A stretch of DNA of 23,460 nucleotides from JBLIDK01 sp047632595 (lineage in GTDB: Bacteria; Bacteroidota; Bacteroidia; Sphingobacteriales; Sphingobacteriaceae): the NCBI GenBank assembly GCA_047632595.1, contig JBLIDK010000035.1:1-23460 (forward strand). The letters run 5' to 3'. The notes beneath the pieces are model-generated. The model was not told the origin of the DNA. It saw nothing but the letters and a program-made list of their open reading frames with translations, and did no database searches. Positions 22,687-23,460 of the stretch are shown here, piece by piece (position 1 is the first letter of the stretch; the number at the start of each line of letters is the position of its first letter). A program made the translations under genes and the position numbers.

Positions 22687-23460
22687 ATGAGTCAACGTAA
22701 AGTAAACATATTATTGCCATTAGTATTGGCATCAATACTAGCATTAGGTATGTTCTTAGGTACCAAAATGAACCCGTCAAGTACCCCAACTGTGCCTACT
22801 AAGTCTATTTTTAATTTTTCATTAAGTAAGTATGAAAAAATTAAAAGAGTACTTGATATTATTGATGGTAATTATGTTGACACGGTTAATGTATCAAAAT
22901 TAGAAGAAGAAGGTATTTATGCCATTCTTAAAGAATTAGATCCGCACTCTGCATATTACACTGCTGAGCAATTAACTCGTTCAAACGAAGATCTTCAAGG
23001 AAATTTTGAGGGTGTAGGTATAGAATTTTATATTCTTGAGGATACAATATTAGTAGTTACAGCCATTCCCGGTGGCCCTTCAGATGATTTAGGAATCATG
23101 TCGGGTGATAAGATTATAAAAATTGAACAGGATACTGTTGCTGGAAGCGGCATTAAGAATTCGGATGTAATAAAAAGTCTAAGAGGACCTAAAGGCACAG
23201 AAGTTAATGTTAGCATTATGCGAAGTGGAAAACCTAAACTGATAGAATTTGCCATTAAAAGAGGTAAAATTCCTTTAAACAGTATGGATGTTGTTTATAT
23301 GGTTGATGAGAATACTGGGTACATGAAATTCAACAAATTTTCAGCAACTACTCAGCGCGAGATGATAAAAGGCTTAGATTCTTTAAACTCTTTAGGGATG
23401 AAGGACCTGATTTTAGATTTACGAGGTAACCCAGGAGGTTATTTAACTGCTGCTATTGCA
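22687..23460 (+). CDS. S41 family C-terminal processing peptidase, cut by window edge
   Basis: The frame is open from ATG 22687 to the right edge, 258 codons. It shows an N-terminal membrane anchor or uncleaved signal (about 8-25), the ELDPHSAYY segment (about 83-91) typical of the family, and a PDZ domain (about 105-190, with FEGVGIEF and the MSGDKI loop). The start of the protease core follows, up to LILDLRGNPGGYL at about 242-254. The serine and lysine of the catalytic dyad lie beyond the window. Family members cleave periplasmic proteins at their C-termini. The gene is divergent from the amino-sugar kinase gene with a 172-base spacer. Confidence 0.93.
   Translation, partial: MSQRKVNILLPLVLASILALGMFLGTKMNPSSTPTVPTKSIFNFSLSKYEKIKRVLDIIDGNYVDTVNVSKLEEEGIYAILKELDPHSAYYTAEQLTRSNEDLQGNFEGVGIEFYILEDTILVVTAIPGGPSDDLGIMSGDKIIKIEQDTVAGSGIKNSDVIKSLRGPKGTEVNVSIMRSGKPKLIEFAIKRGKIPLNSMDVVYMVDENTGYMKFNKFSATTQREMIKGLDSLNSLGMKDLILDLRGNPGGYLTAAIA

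Noticed and set aside
23028..23255. Minus-strand 75-codon ORF near the right edge
   Set aside because: It is antisense to the PDZ region of the S41 peptidase, which is open and well conserved.
1..23460. CRISPR arrays, tRNA or rRNA genes, insertion sequences, phage or toxin-antitoxin modules
   Set aside because: I looked in all spacers and on both strands and saw no regular repeats, cloverleaf-like sequence, transposase motifs or paired toxin-antitoxin genes.

Overview
The window is an AT-rich stretch of bacterial chromosome that looks like Bacteroidota, most likely Flavobacteriales or a close relative. The support comes from recognisable families (a DUF4296 lipoprotein beside mutS2, a 7TM-HD PgpH-type protein, a DPP-IV-like S9 peptidase, a BadF-type kinase beside murQ). 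It also comes from several upstream matches to the Bacteroidota -7 element TAnnTTTG and from the lack of clear Shine-Dalgarno sequences. I see no mobile element, CRISPR array, tRNA, rRNA or phage gene. No gene-free stretch exceeds 300 bases; the longest is 245 bases (12183-12427).

Left part (1-5052), all minus strand: a tight unit reads pgpH-like 7TM-HD phosphodiesterase, LOG-family nucleotide phosphoribohydrolase, nuoL, nuoM. nuoM is cut by the left edge. Gene spacing runs from a 1-base overlap to 10 bases. Both nuo genes appear to start at TTG, and nuoL is not preceded by nuoK.

Middle left (5269-9680), plus strand: acetyl-CoA C-acetyltransferase closed by a clear intrinsic terminator, a secreted protein of unknown function, and a secreted S9/DPP-IV-type peptidase. 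A possible 19-residue amphipathic peptide ORF lies just before the peptidase.

Middle (9692-12859), minus strand: an ergothioneine unit egtB-egtD followed by a DUF427 gene, with overlapping or near-touching ends, preceded by a stand-alone retropepsin-like protein. Divergent from this, on the plus strand (12919-14339), are a short-form transaldolase and a dolichol-phosphate-mannose-synthase-like glycosyltransferase with a TTG start.

Right part: a minus-strand unit yggS-folC-MFS transporter (17493-14342) faces, across only 38 bases, a plus-strand pair DUF4296 lipoprotein-mutS2 (17532-20233). Next comes a minus-strand amino-sugar unit of BadF-type kinase, murQ and a 201-residue conserved protein (22514-20230), consistent with recycling of peptidoglycan-derived MurNAc. 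A divergent S41 C-terminal processing peptidase gene (22687 onward) is cut by the right edge. Three convergent gene pairs end within 11 bases of each other or overlap, leaving no room for ordinary terminators.

Most of the window is ordinary housekeeping DNA. The points most worth a second look are the egtB-egtD-DUF427 unit, the kinase-murQ-201 aa unit, the isolated nuoLM pair behind signalling genes, and the small peptide ORF. I did not find a clearly new multi-gene system. All family calls were made by eye from motifs, without database searches.
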